Shown here piece by piece: positions 38,056-50,000 of a stretch of DNA of 64,000 nt. The first letter of the stretch is position 1, and each line of letters starts with the position of its first letter. Origin of the DNA: Icerya purchasi (lineage: Eukaryota > Arthropoda > Insecta > Hemiptera > Monophlebidae); assembly GCA_039619475.1 (NCBI GenBank), contig CM077115.1, positions 133,312,172-133,376,171 of the forward strand, given 5' to 3'. Position numbers and translations under genes: made by a program. The notes below the pieces were generated by a model. That model searched no databases and was not told the DNA's origin. It worked only from the letters and a program-made list of their open reading frames with translations.

Positions 38056-39184
38056 TATTTTATCTATCTGTTTACGAGCTGAGATCTTACATTTTGGAAT
38101 AAGCCAAGTCTCGAAGTCGGCGTCTGTTGTATTATTAAAAACTTTTCTAAAAAAGCGATCCGTTTTTAACGTTTACGTTAATGACTACTGAATTTCCGCT
38201 TTCACAACGGTGTGCTTATGTGGTACTGCCAATGAACAAAGAATCGTTAAAATCGGCTAAATAATCAAAAGCCTAACGAAAATATTAAAAATGTAACGTG
38301 TTCTTTTTGTAGCCGATAAAGAACAAGAAAACCGTATAAATAGCAATTTAATGTATTATTTTAAGCGTTCTTAAAAATGACTGTCGTCCGTGATGATTCA
38401 CAAGAGTTTCACGGAAATCTGACGTAATTACATAATTTGTTTAATTTAAAATTACTTATCCGGCAAAAATCGATATTTTTTCACCGTTCTTTGGAGTAAT
38501 TTCCGAGACTTTTGAATAATGATTTACTAACTATACTCGTCCCCGACCCCAATTTATAATTATACCCCCCTGCTTTCCCAGTAAAATTATAAACAGTGCC
38601 TCGGTGCAAATATTTTCGCACATTCACTTAAAAAGTAAAAAATATCATCGGGGAATATTATGACGTCATCCATCAGGAGGGCGAGCAGTGCGATCGACAG
38701 AACTGCTTTATGTATTCGAACAGAAAGGACGAGTATTCCCGTAAAATATTTTTTAGGAGCCTTGTGCGAGAATTATGCATCATTTACTCCTTAAATTAAA
38801 TAGCGGATTTTTAACGGTGTTCCTATTAAAGCGAGTTTATTAAAATGACGTGAGGTTTTAGTTAGTCAGATGGTTCAAAAATATTTCTAATATCACTTAA
38901 AACAACGGAGCGTTAATTGTTTTTTTTTTAAATATCAAATATTTAATTACAGATATGCATTGACGTCATTCGTATACCGCCTAGAGTATGTTCTTATAAT
39001 TTCATATGTACGTTCTGTAAAGAACAAATCCGTATTTTATCACTGTGGCTAATGCAGGTTACACTGCCGGCGGTATGCCACGACCTAAGCAAAGAGAATT
39101 TAGATAAAGAGCCTTTTGGAAATGAGGAGAGAATTTTTGCGCCTCCAAGCAGGTGTGCAAGTCAAGACGTCGATGCTTGTGAAG
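38056..39184. other. AT-rich DNA, nothing recognised
   Basis: No gene, RNA or element end supported. Confidence 0.5.
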
Positions 39185-39418
39185 TTAAGCTTTCCGTGAT
39201 GTACTTAAATGCTTATTAATGAATCTGAAGGAAATATAAGGGCCAGTTCCTCTCCGATGGGATCCGCCTTTACTTTCCAAAATTTCTCTGGTATAACCAA
39301 CATTCAATTTCGGATTACGCATAAACTTGGGAGTGACTTGGATAACGAGATAACTCTCGAAATCCCATGGTTCCTGTGCTTCAGTAGCCGAGAACCTTAA
39401 TCGCTAGGCTATCGCTTT
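39185..39418 (-). mobile_element. tRNA-derived SINE, copy 3 (best preserved head)
   Basis: The minus-strand head starts near 39418 with an A-box-like tagcctagcga (39411-39401) and a B-box-like ggatttcgaga (39365-39355). The outer distance of 57 bases is what a tRNA promoter has. Downstream is the body shared with the copies at 18.2 and 18.5 kb: ttatgcgtaatccgaaattg, gaaattttggaaagtaaagg, cggatcccatcggagagg, aactggccc, and ttcagattcattaa. The head clearly descends from a tRNA but cannot fold as a functional one. Non-coding. Confidence 0.7.
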
Positions 39419-39856
39419 GTCGAATTTTTCATATTGTTTACATATTGTGTTGGATATCGGAAAATTTATGTAAACGAGATTTATTTTTCCCGCGCTGGAA
39501 AGCAGTTGTTAAAAATTTTACGTTATTTTTACTGGATCATAAATAGCCGAACGAAGTAATTGACAGATACTCTCCCCCCGTCATGGCAAACTGACCGACT
39601 GACACATAATGAAATGAGCGGCTCATTTAATTCGAACTGTTCTAAAATTTTATTGTAACAAAAGTGTTTACTATTATTTTTCTATTTAATCGTTGTTATC
39701 TCATTTACTGGGGATCGAATTTAATTTTCATTATTTGGGGTTAGCAACAAGGCGCTTGTCAGACTTTCCTGATTGACCAAAAACCGATACTACCGTCGTC
39801 CAATTGCGGTATCGTGACAACAATGCAATAGGTAACCTCCGTTGTTTTTATAATGT
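39419..39856. other. AT-rich DNA flanking the large inverted repeat
   Basis: No gene or element recognised between the SINE and the inverted-repeat arm. Confidence 0.5.
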
Positions 39857-40749
39857 AATAATTAGTACATTATTAACACAACTTAGGAGTGAATGAATAA
39901 AAAAATTAAACGTGGCCATTGAAAGATAAAAAAAACGAAAAAAAAAACGCTTTTGATATTTAAAAATATTATTTGTTTTGACATGACAATAGTGCGTTTA
40001 GGCCGCTCACAATCCCGCTCTAAAATGAAGAAAAAAAAGAGGCGTTTGGGCATTTAGGCATTTTTTTTCTACGAAACGCGGAATTTTGTAGACTATCTAG
40101 ATGTTTGAACGCTTTCGATGCTTTACGAAATCGGCAAACGCCAAATTACAACATTTCTCGGAATTTTCAGTAAATGCTAAAAAGTGTACGAGGTGGTCTA
40201 AAAGCGATTAATAAAAAAAATATAAAAAAAAAAGTTCAAATTCGTCATATATTTAAAATATGCTATTTTTTATTATGGCATATTAGTATCATCACGCATG
40301 TCGGTTATGATACTTTTATGTGCAGTGCATCTAAAATTCTAGATAAAGTATAGTGTCAGCAATTATGGTAAATTTAGTAATCGCGTATGTTTTTATATGT
40401 TTTGGTATCAGGTGAAATAGAACTTCGCCGGGGTCTATTCTGAAGTTATCCGTAACCATTTGTAATAAAACGGATTACCTTGGTTTTCGGCGTCTTTTCT
40501 TTCTTTTTAAAACTATGTGCGATACCTTAGTCGCCACCAAGTCAGTTGACCTGTCGGCGGGTTTCCAAAATAAATACACATGAGCATATTTATTTAATAA
40601 ATAAATATTACATACTTATTTTCTATAACTTATCATTATTCATCTATAACTATTTAAGTATAAACCATTTAATATCTACCTCTCTCATATCATCAAAAAC
40701 AAAGTAAGCCTTAAGTAGTGATGTACCCATGTAAACTTTTACAGACTAA

Positions 40750-40758
<9 letters not shown>
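39857..40758 (+). repeat. Left arm of the large inverted repeat
   Basis: About 902 bp. Outer end begins aataattagtacattattaa; inner end runs into a TA array (40752-40799). Relative to the right arm it carries an extra 21 bp near 40630-40650, bounded by the direct repeat ctataact. Confidence 0.92.
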
Positions 40759-40803
<45 letters not shown>

Positions 40804-41650
40804 AACATACAAACCTATACACCCACATATCTATATACACATACACGTGCACATGCACCCACATATCATATACAGATTGATATAATGCTTATATTTGTTG
40901 TTAACTAAATTTTAGCAACATTTCCTTTATTTTAGTTCTACTTATTCTCTAGTATTGTTTTTCTGTAATATATTATTTATCGGTATATTATTTATCGGTA
41001 TATTATTTAGTGAGTATATTAAAATCATTTCGTGTAGTTTAATACATGTTTATTAGCGTGTCTTCTATGTTGAATTTTATATTGTCTAACGTTACACAAA
41101 CTGTAATTACATTTATTTCTAATTGTTACACTGATTTCTTTTTCCAAGTATTTAATTAGTAAATTGTATTTAAGTATCATTTTCGGGGTAAGTATTAAAT
41201 GTCGTTTCCTAATATTCGAAGAACTTACATTTGAGAGAGTTTCATATTTTTTTCCCACACAGACTTTCAAACATTTATCCTGTCTTATTTTTCTACTTCT
41301 CTTTTGAATACATTTTATTCTCTCGAGTACAATACAATTACGTAAAACAATTTAAAACTAATTACGAGTTAAGATAAAATTTCAAAGCATTAGATTTCCT
41401 GTTTGGTTTCTTTATTTTAGTGAATTTTACATAAAACAGTTTAAAATGATTTATTATTTATAATAGATGTGTTCATATTCTTTATCTAAATTTAATATCA
41501 ATTTTCTCTTAAATGATTTAATTCTTCGTGTTTTTTTCAAGTTTTTGAAAAAAAGCGACTTCGTAATTTACTTTTGTTTGTGCAGCAGTGCGTACGAATG
41601 CATGTTAATTCCATTTCAGTATTTTTCTGTCTTACAGAAGTATTAGAAAA
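40759..41650. repeat. Spacer (loop) of the large inverted repeat
   Basis: About 892 bp of AT-rich sequence. The left edge is a TA microsatellite continuing from the arm, then tandem tatattatttatcgg units at about 40971-41013. The longest open frame is about 80 codons on the minus strand, with no recognised domain. No transposase remnant seen. Confidence 0.7.
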
Positions 41651-42532
41651 ATATATAAGTTAGTCTGTAAAAGTTTACATGGGTACATCACTACTTAAGG
41701 CTTACTTTGTTTTTGATGATATGAGAGAGGTAGATATTAAATGGTTTATACTTAAATAGTTATAGAAAATAAGTATGTAATATTTATTTATTAAATAAAT
41801 ATGCTCATGTGTATTTATTTTGGAAACCCGCCGACAGGTCAACTGACTTGGTGGCGACTAAGGTATCGCACATAGTTTTAAAAAGAAAGAAAAGACGCCG
41901 AAAACCAAGGTAATCCGTTTTATTACAAATGGTTACGGATAACTTCAGAATAGACCCCGGCGAAGTTCTATCTCACCTGATACCAAAACATATAAAAACA
42001 TACGCGATTACTAAATTTACCATAATTGCTGACACTATACTTTATCTAGAATTTTAGATGCACTGCACATAAAAGTATCATAACCGACATGCGTGATGAT
42101 ACTAATATGCCATAATAAAAAATAGCATATTTTAAATATATGACGAATTTGAACTTTTTTTTTTATATTTTTTTTATTAATCGCTTTTAGACCACCTCGT
42201 ACACTTTTCAGCATTTACTGAAAATTCCGAGAAATGTTGTAATTTGGCGTTTGCCGATTTCGTAAAGCATCGAAAGCGTTCAAACATCTAGATAGTCTAC
42301 AAAATTCCGCGTTTCGTAGAAAAAAAATGCCTAAATGCCCAAACGCCTCTTTTTTTTCTTCATTTTAGAGCGGGATTGTGAGCGGCCTAAACGCACTATT
42401 GTCATATCAAAACAAATAATATTTTTAAATATCAAAAGCGTTTTTTTTTTTCGTTTTTTTTATCTTTCAATGGCCACGTTTAATTTTTTTATTCATTCAC
42501 TCTTAAGTTGTGTTAATAATGTACTAATTATT
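41651..42532 (-). repeat. Right arm of the large inverted repeat
   Basis: About 882 bp, inverted partner of 39857-40758. It lacks the 21-bp insertion and the long TA array of the left arm, and ends outward at gtactaattatt. Confidence 0.92.
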
Positions 42533-42589
42533 TATGTACATATATGTATTACTCACTAATAATATTATAGATATGTAATCTAGTAAACA

Positions 42590-42665
42590 GGTGGTAAAGT
42601 AAAGGTCGTGTCCCAGTATGCTGAAAGTTCAAACCTGGCTTAAGACTTGAGAATCGCTGCAGGCC
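42590..42665 (+). other. tRNA-like sequence, possible SINE head
   Basis: ggtggtaaagtaaagg (A-box-like, near 42590) is followed about 40 bases later by aaagttcaaacctgg (B-box-like, near 42630), in the order and roughly the spacing of a polymerase III promoter of a tRNA-derived SINE. No folded acceptor stem and no second copy were found. Tentative. Confidence 0.3.
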
Positions 42666-45600
42666 AACGACAAAAAGAATAATTTTCAAGTAATAACTAG
42701 TCGGTCGCGAATGAAAATACTTTTCGCTTAAACACGGTTCTTAATAATTCTTTTAGTAGCGTTCTTTGACAGCTTAATTAGCTAATGAGGTTCTAATGCA
42801 GCATTTGTTGATTGCGTCTGCTACCGGTAAAGACAACGCAGGTTTCCTTTTCAAATGTTAGACCTTTGCTGGAAAAATTTTAGCCTCGCATACGATATCG
42901 ATATTCCTTAAATTCTATATTTTTTCCCCCAGAAATTTCCCAGCTGGATAATAAGGTAGACATTTTTTAATTCGAGATATTAAGCTGATTAATATCTAAC
43001 TTACTAGTAATTTAATAGTTATTTTTGTTATTTTGTTTTTAAACAAGAGCCTAGCAATATAAACTGGGTCATTCTTTTGTAAAATATATAAATTTGATTT
43101 GATTTGATAAACAGTGAAAAACTATATCGCTGTAACGAATAAATGAGATGTGGTTTCTATAAATATCCGATATTAAATAAAGTATTTAATGTCTAACTAG
43201 AAAATTTGCCATTGCTGCGATCACTCTGTGTATTAAGTCCCCACGAAAAATGCACGCAATTATTTTTCACACTCATTAAACTGATAATTTAATTTTAGTG
43301 CTAGGTATTGAGGACGTTCCAAAATTCGGTAAACGCTTTTTTTCCTAAGACTCTAAATTATAGAAAGTGCGATATATTTTACGACAACTTGAAGCTCAAT
43401 AGATTCTGACCAAATAAGATCGACCGTCGAATACTGAAAATCACGTGTACATTTGTACTTCGAAAAATTTATTAACTCGCTGTTGTAAAATTGGCCCATT
43501 GACACAGAAACATTATTGAATTTATTACGTTGTGTAGGCTATGATGGGCGATAATTTTTTAATTATATACCAAAGTTTTAGACGTAATAAACTGACTTAC
43601 AATCAGTACCGTTATATTCGGAATTTTTTATTTTTTTCGTTAATATTAATAAAATTTAGTAAGTTTTTTTAATACAGTTATATATATATATATATATATG
43701 TATTATATGTATTTATTTTATTTTTTTTTTTTTTTGGGAAATAGTACATTAAATTTTAATATATTTAATTACTTTTTGATTTACTTTTTAATTTTAGAAA
43801 TTTATTTTATGTAAAATAAATATTGTACTCACAATAGCGGTTGGTTAAACATTATTTATTCTGCTATTTCAAACAATTATGTGCCCATAACCGATTTTCA
43901 CTGTATAGTTTTCAACATTTGCGATTTAAGTCTCCTTGAAATTCGAACACTGTACACGCTATGTCTTTAGGCGATTATACTTTTGCCTTTCCTTTCTATC
44001 TGAAGATTCCTGAAAATGGGTCTAGAGCATGTTTATTTAAATTTATTTGGTCATACCTTTTTCTTAATAATTATTGTTCATTATTTTATCATATCAATTA
44101 ATTAGTTGAGCAATTTAGATGCTCTTCAACCGTTCACTAAGTTTTCCCATTCGTCTTTTGTTATATATATTACTTATATTGATTATTTCAGCAATTTTAA
44201 CCTTGCCTCTAAAGTGGAGGTATGCCTAAACATTTAAGGAGGAAAAGAAATATCCGAAATCGTACCAGCGATCAACTTAACAGTCGTAAACATTTATTAT
44301 AATCGTTGTGTCACTGCGTATATCGTTCGAATTTTACAATTTCCGAACTGTTTACATATTCAAGCTTTTACGATTTAAAGCATAGTTGTACTTCGTTTAT
44401 TATTTAATATCATTTATTATTATTTTTTCCTACATAATAATGAGATCGAAACAGAAAATCAATTTTATGGCCGGTACTGGCGCAATACAATCATTCGTTT
44501 AACGTGAAAAACTTCCGAAAGAGTACGTAAAAAGAAGAAATTGTTCCCGTTTATGTTGCAGACTGTAGGCAGACATTCTGTGTGACGTCTAGACACAGGA
44601 GAGCTGCGTAATTGGTATTACGCAATGAGCAACGTTTATCTCGGTATCTAATGTAACAGCCTAGGAAATGCGTGGCGCGATTTTGACACTTCGCCCGCCA
44701 AAACGTATCTATGTGTAACGGCATTTCCTTTTCGAACGATTTGGCCTATACTTCAACGTCTGCCGATTGCGGTCGAAAGATATTTATCACCTCGACGAAC
44801 GTGTGTGTAGAGATTTACATGTTGGTTCATTAAGAGGACGTGGGGTGCATCGTTGGAAGTTCTCTGCTATGCACACCTATCAGGAGGCCATCTAACTAGC
44901 TGCGTTCGTATCGCGCCTGTTCGAAAATATCGCCGGTATTTCAAGATGGCGTCGTCCAAATCACCGGAAAGGTGAAATCATAAACAAGCTGGAAGGTTGG
45001 TATAGTCTGGAGCAAAAACAGAGTATTATGCGCGAGTTAATGGCTTCGTTTCTTCGTCTTTGCCGCATAAACACGTTTTGTCGACTGTAAAATATCCGCA
45101 CTACTCTCTCTGTAGAGAAAACCCACTCACCCACGCACGCACGCGTGTTATTTTTATTTATTCTCGAAAGCGCACTTCTGGTGTGGGTGTGTGTCTATGT
45201 GTGGGTTCCGTCCGGGCCTCTGTTAGAACGGGCGTCTTCTATCTTATTTACCTGTTTTTCTGGTCCCGTTCTCGTCGGAAATAAGGTGGGTGGGAATTGA
45301 GAATGTTCTCTCCTGAGTCGCACTTGGTGTCTGCATCGGCTGGATTTCCAGTCGTAGCCATCATCGTAGTCGTAGTCGTAGTCGTAGTCGTAGTCGTAGT
45401 CGAGTTGTTACTGTTGATCGGTTAACTTTTACTACTGATGGATGATAAACTACTCTCGAACTCCGTCGAACTGGTGTGTCTTTTTTCGTTTTTTGTTTTT
45501 AGTCTCGTGCATGTGGCATGACGAACAGCGGCAAACGACATTGTCGTCTGTTTTCGTATGTCCTTTGTTCTCCTTTTATCTTCGCCGTTTTGAATTTTTC

Positions 45601-45995
45601 TCTTTTCTCGTATTTTTCTGGCCCCGAACGCTTAGCGGTTTACATCATCTGCTTCTGTAAAATAGATTCCTCATATTATCGCCCGTTCGAAATTCCAACT
45701 CAAAAACTATTATACAACACCCGCCCATGAGGGGTGACGGTACTAGTGAAAATTGTTAATTCGATGTAGAATGGATTTTGACTTATCGCGATGGAGATAC
45801 AATAATAATATAAGCATCTCGCGTCATTTTTTTTATTTTTTTTTATTTTTTAGTTGACGATTAAGCTCTTACGAAGCAGATGCGATAAGTAATTCAATTT
45901 TTTTTCCTTTCTTAAGACCGACGTTACTGTGTGATCGCCCTGAACATGGAAATTGAAAATTTTGTTACTTCTAGCATGGAAGATGCATTAAACGA

Positions 45996-46000
<5 letters not shown>
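42666..46000. other. Region without recognised gene, GC-richer at 44.5-45.4 kb
   Basis: Contains TA run 43680-43699, a T-run near 43720, and a GC-elevated segment at about 44500-45440 with few homopolymers. Within it, aagATGGCGTCG at 44943-44954 opens a 9-codon frame ending at a GT that could be a splice donor. This is suggestive of a promoter-proximal exon but too short to call. Confidence 0.4.
45365..45402. repeat. Hexanucleotide (CGTAGT)n microsatellite
   Basis: About six uninterrupted CGTAGT units inside the GC-richer tract. Confidence 0.9.
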
Positions 46001-46037
<37 letters not shown>

Positions 46038-46514
46038 ACCCGGCCTTAAAGAAATCTGCCCCTTGATTCCGCCTGAGGACACCTCCGGACCCCCAGCTCT
46101 ATCATTTCTACACTTCGTATAGAATAAGGGAAATTTACATTATTCTTCCCGACTTCGATACAAAAAAAAATAATAAAATAATGACGTATTCCATGTCTGT
46201 AATTACTAATTTACGGTTTTCAATAGAAATGTCTATCATTATATTTTTTTTTCCATTATAATCAAGAAAGAATTAAAAACTGGTAAATTTAATTTACGGT
46301 TTGCATAGAAATGTCTGCCATTACTTCCATAACGCAGGAACGTAGCAGAATTTTTTATTAACCCTAACGGAAGAATAACATAATTAACCAGGGCAACAAT
46401 CCGTTTTGTTGATACTTGTCTTCTTATATATACAATATATGTAACGCTTTGAGACAAAATAAAACGTTTTGGGGCAAAAAAAGTGATGGAAGTCGGGATA
46501 AGAATGACATATTC

Positions 46515-46546
<32 letters not shown>

Positions 46547-46815
46547 GGATGTATCATATATACATATATTTATAACACATGCAGTATTTTCAGACAGGAT
46601 GCGCCTGAATAATATCTTCATTGGTGTGAAATCGGAGTCCTCAGATTTTAAAACAATATTCGGTCCAGGGGATTTTTATAAATAATTTAAGAAAATATGA
46701 AGAAGCAGTAATTTTTAATAATCATTATATGGAATTAGACATGATACCAATCGACACGTTATGAAGCAGACTGATGTATGGTCCAATAATAAAAAAAAAT
46801 AAAGCAATATATATA

Positions 46816-46849
<34 letters not shown>

Positions 46850-46945
46850 TGTATATGCAACTTAATGCTTCGTTATGGAAAGACCCCTGGATCTCCAGAT
46901 TATAAGGCTCTTCTATAATACTTATTAACTATGTCGTTATTAAAA

Positions 46946-46978
<33 letters not shown>

Positions 46979-47050
46979 ATAATTTACGGCTATCGTAACA
47001 ATTTTTATTAAAAGTGTTAGATATTTCGTAATGATTTTTCATCAAGTTTT
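46001..47050. repeat. Cluster of TA-rich relatives of the 37.4-kb dispersed repeat
   Basis: Four TA arrays (46001-46034, 46519-46546, 46819-46847, 46946-46970) alternate with short unique blocks. Some blocks resemble the repeat at 37.4-38.1 kb: tctacacttcgtatagaataa near 46108 matches its tctatactttgtataaaataa, and aatttacggctatcgtaacaa near 46982 leads to gatttttcatca as at 37.99-38.05 kb. An internal duplication aatttacggttt...gaaatgtct...catta occurs at 46209-46241 and 46290-46322. The copies are diverged and fragmented. Confidence 0.5.
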
Positions 47051-50000
47051 TTCTTTTAAATTACTCTTAGCGCAAAAATTACGTCGCTATCATGTTTATA
47101 ATTTTTCGTCTCAACGAAGGGAAAAAATTATTTCTCGATAACGTGCGCAAACACAGAACTTCGCGGTACATATTTGTATTTGAGCAATTGATACTATTTA
47201 ATTTCCATATTATTTGATTATACGCGAATATATTTTTGTAAAATCTCGACCAATGCAAATCCGGTCCCATTTTAGATAGTTTGAGGACAACTTGCCACAA
47301 ATTCTCGGAACGGTTGAAATTACGTTAAGATCACATGCATGAGAGACTGAAGGAGAATAATAACAGAATAGTGTTTAAGCCCGGCGGACATACATGCATA
47401 TATATATATCGCGGAAAATTAAATTGTTACCCATCGCAGGATCTCCATTTCAATTTTAAAAATATCGCCATATTGGGGAACATTGAAAGTGTTTAGTTAA
47501 GAGGTAAAAGAAGATTAATGAATTATTAATAGACGGGTCTTCTACTAGCGATGATGTCCTTAGTAGAAGGTTTAACGGATGATAATATTGTGGATTTAAG
47601 CTTTTTTTATAAAGTATCGTAAACGTGTGTAACTCTAATGGATCGGATTATTGGGGGTCAGTTGTTTTTTCCTTTTAGGGAGATCGTCCGGCTTTCCTTT
47701 CACCCGAAAGACTTTTCTGGTTTGATTTTAGATAATAGAGGTATTAATAAAGAGGCAAAAAAAAAAGGTAAATAAATAATAGAGAAGCACTCCCCCCGGG
47801 ACGCGACAACTGGCAACTGATCTTTCCATATGAGCACCTGAGGAGATTATTACCGCTGGTGCAAAAAATTTGTGGAAAATATTATTATACCCTCTAAAAT
47901 GATGTGCCGAATTATGCACTTGGTTTGTTCTCACGAAACGTACAAAAAGGCATATTAAGGTACTTACTGAGAACGGAGTTTATTTCCCAGAAATAAAAGA
48001 AGTCGATATAATTAACTTTCAGATATGCGTGAATGGTTTACAGATCAAAAGGAAAACTAAGTCATATTCGTACAAATAATAAACCAATGTTTATATTTAA
48101 ATTAAGTGATTAGCCGATCGCCATTAGACACAGTTATGAATTAAAACGATTTTCAAAGATCGGTGTTATTAAGGTAACATATAATATAATTTAACATGCT
48201 GGTATTTTAATTGTAAAACCTAACTGAATGAATAGAGTCCAAAAAGAAAAAACAAAAAAGGGACAATTTCAAATATTATTACGCTGAGATTAGAGTTTAC
48301 AAAGTTCCATTTTTTTACTTTATTGCTTTATTTGCACATATGATTATTTTTTTATGCGCATTGTAAACACGAGTTAGGAAAAATAGAAACCTCCAGGCAC
48401 CGCAAAGAAGAACGGTATCAACCGACATATTTTATTTCTATCTCAAAGTGTAAACTTTTCGTTGTCCACGGGGTATAGAAATTCTATGCGTGCAGGAGAT
48501 TACTGCCTACTACTGCGTCTCCACTATTTATTGTAGAAAAACAAAATAGCAATAGTTGTGCCCCAGGTATAAATAACCTCGTTGATGTGCAGTGATCAGC
48601 CTCATGTCGTTAAAATCAGGCCAGATAGAATTAAACATTTGCTCCATCTTTATTGGCCTCTCGTCGGCCGATTAGGAAAATTTTCGTCCGTAAAAGAAGA
48701 AAGATGTTGTTTTATCTACCGTCTAGAATAATTTCACGTTTATCGATGAAAAAAAAAGGGGTAAAGAATTATATATTTTTTGTAATGGAAATTTTACTTA
48801 TTTTATTCGTTAGAATTGCCCTCGTATTTAGAACCCATTTGGAACGGTGCCAAATATCTCTCGGAATTATTTTCGTTCTCAGCGTGTCATCGCGTAACAA
48901 CACTGTGATGCTTTTAGTGCAAAGAAATTTTCGCTTTTATTTAAAAATAAAAAACAACGCCCGTAAGTTTTTACCTACATTAACTGCAGGTAAGCAATAT
49001 CGCGCACCCGTCTGTCTGCGGGAAACAGGCAAGTTTTGCCGCAAAGAATTTTCCGTCTGGCTTTCCCGAGTACTGTTCACGATAATATTTTCAGTGAAAA
49101 TTCGTACAACTATGTATATCGTAATAAAATGTTTTCCGGCCAACATGTTCTCCCCCCGCAGGAAGAAATAGCCCCCCCCCCAGAGCTGTTTGAAAACAAA
49201 CTTGCAATCACTTTTAACGAAAGCTACTCTATTAATAAAAGTAACGATCAAAATTATGAGCATAATAAACGACGTGTTAAGCATAAAACTATGACCGCTT
49301 TTTCAAGAGTAATATCAAAGGGAAGAGAAAAAATTCCGTATTAATTAAGAACAAGTTGTCAAGTCAAGCATGATGTTTTATGTGCCGAGAATCCCCCCAT
49401 CCCGTATGTTAAGTTAAAGATAAAAGTCTATTCTTTACGTTTACATAATCCCTAAATTCAAAACGAAGATGTTTCATTTTTCGCGCCACAAAGAAGGAGA
49501 GGCACGACATTTTTTGATATTTTCGCTTAGTTTGAAAGTTTCGTTAGGGAAATGAAATGTGATTTCGTTTCCGACAAATTCTTCCCGACGATATATCACA
49601 CGCCCGGAAGGGGAAAAAAAATTCCAGAAATTTCAAGCCTTCCCCGAACGCCTAAATATTAAGTTGTAAACCCGGGGCTATAGTTTTCCCATAAAACGGT
49701 CCTTCATGCGTATGTTTGAGATACGTTTTGGTTTCCTTTTCTACCTTTTTTGCTATTACTTGCTGTTTTTTTAACCGTGTAATTTTTCGATTTTATGAAC
49801 TAACACGCATTTGTTATTTATAATTTTTTTCATATTAACAATCAGGATGTATACATATGTAGAGGGTTAAAGTGAGTAGCCCGCATTTCTCCTCGATGTA
49901 AGGTGTTATTTATGGACGATATTACGGAATTCTTTTCGTAATGTATAATACATTAATTGTGACTGATGCATTATTCTTTTCTGGATGGTTCACTTAACTT

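Larger units (their letters stand above)
39857..42532. repeat. 2.7-kb near-perfect inverted repeat (long hairpin)
   Basis: Two arms of about 0.9 kb in inverted orientation around a spacer of about 0.9 kb. Comparing the arms by eye I find only about four substitutions, small homopolymer differences and one 21-bp indel, so they are more than 99% identical outside the indel. The arms encode no recognisable protein. Candidates are a non-autonomous DNA transposon with very long terminal inverted repeats (fold-back type), a recent inverted duplication, or a hairpin-RNA locus. I could not find a convincing target-site duplication at the outer ends. Confidence 0.93.

Noticed and set aside
39840..42580. 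Target-site duplication atgtaat around the large inverted repeat
   Set aside because: The right-hand match lies about 40 bases outside the arm end. Seven AT-rich bases are expected by chance here.
45931..46122. Open frame containing Ile-Tyr repeats
   Set aside because: It is simply the TA microsatellite in translation.
48653..49171. 172-codon plus-strand open frame
   Set aside because: It starts at a non-ATG codon, overlaps open frames on the opposite strand and has no recognised domain.
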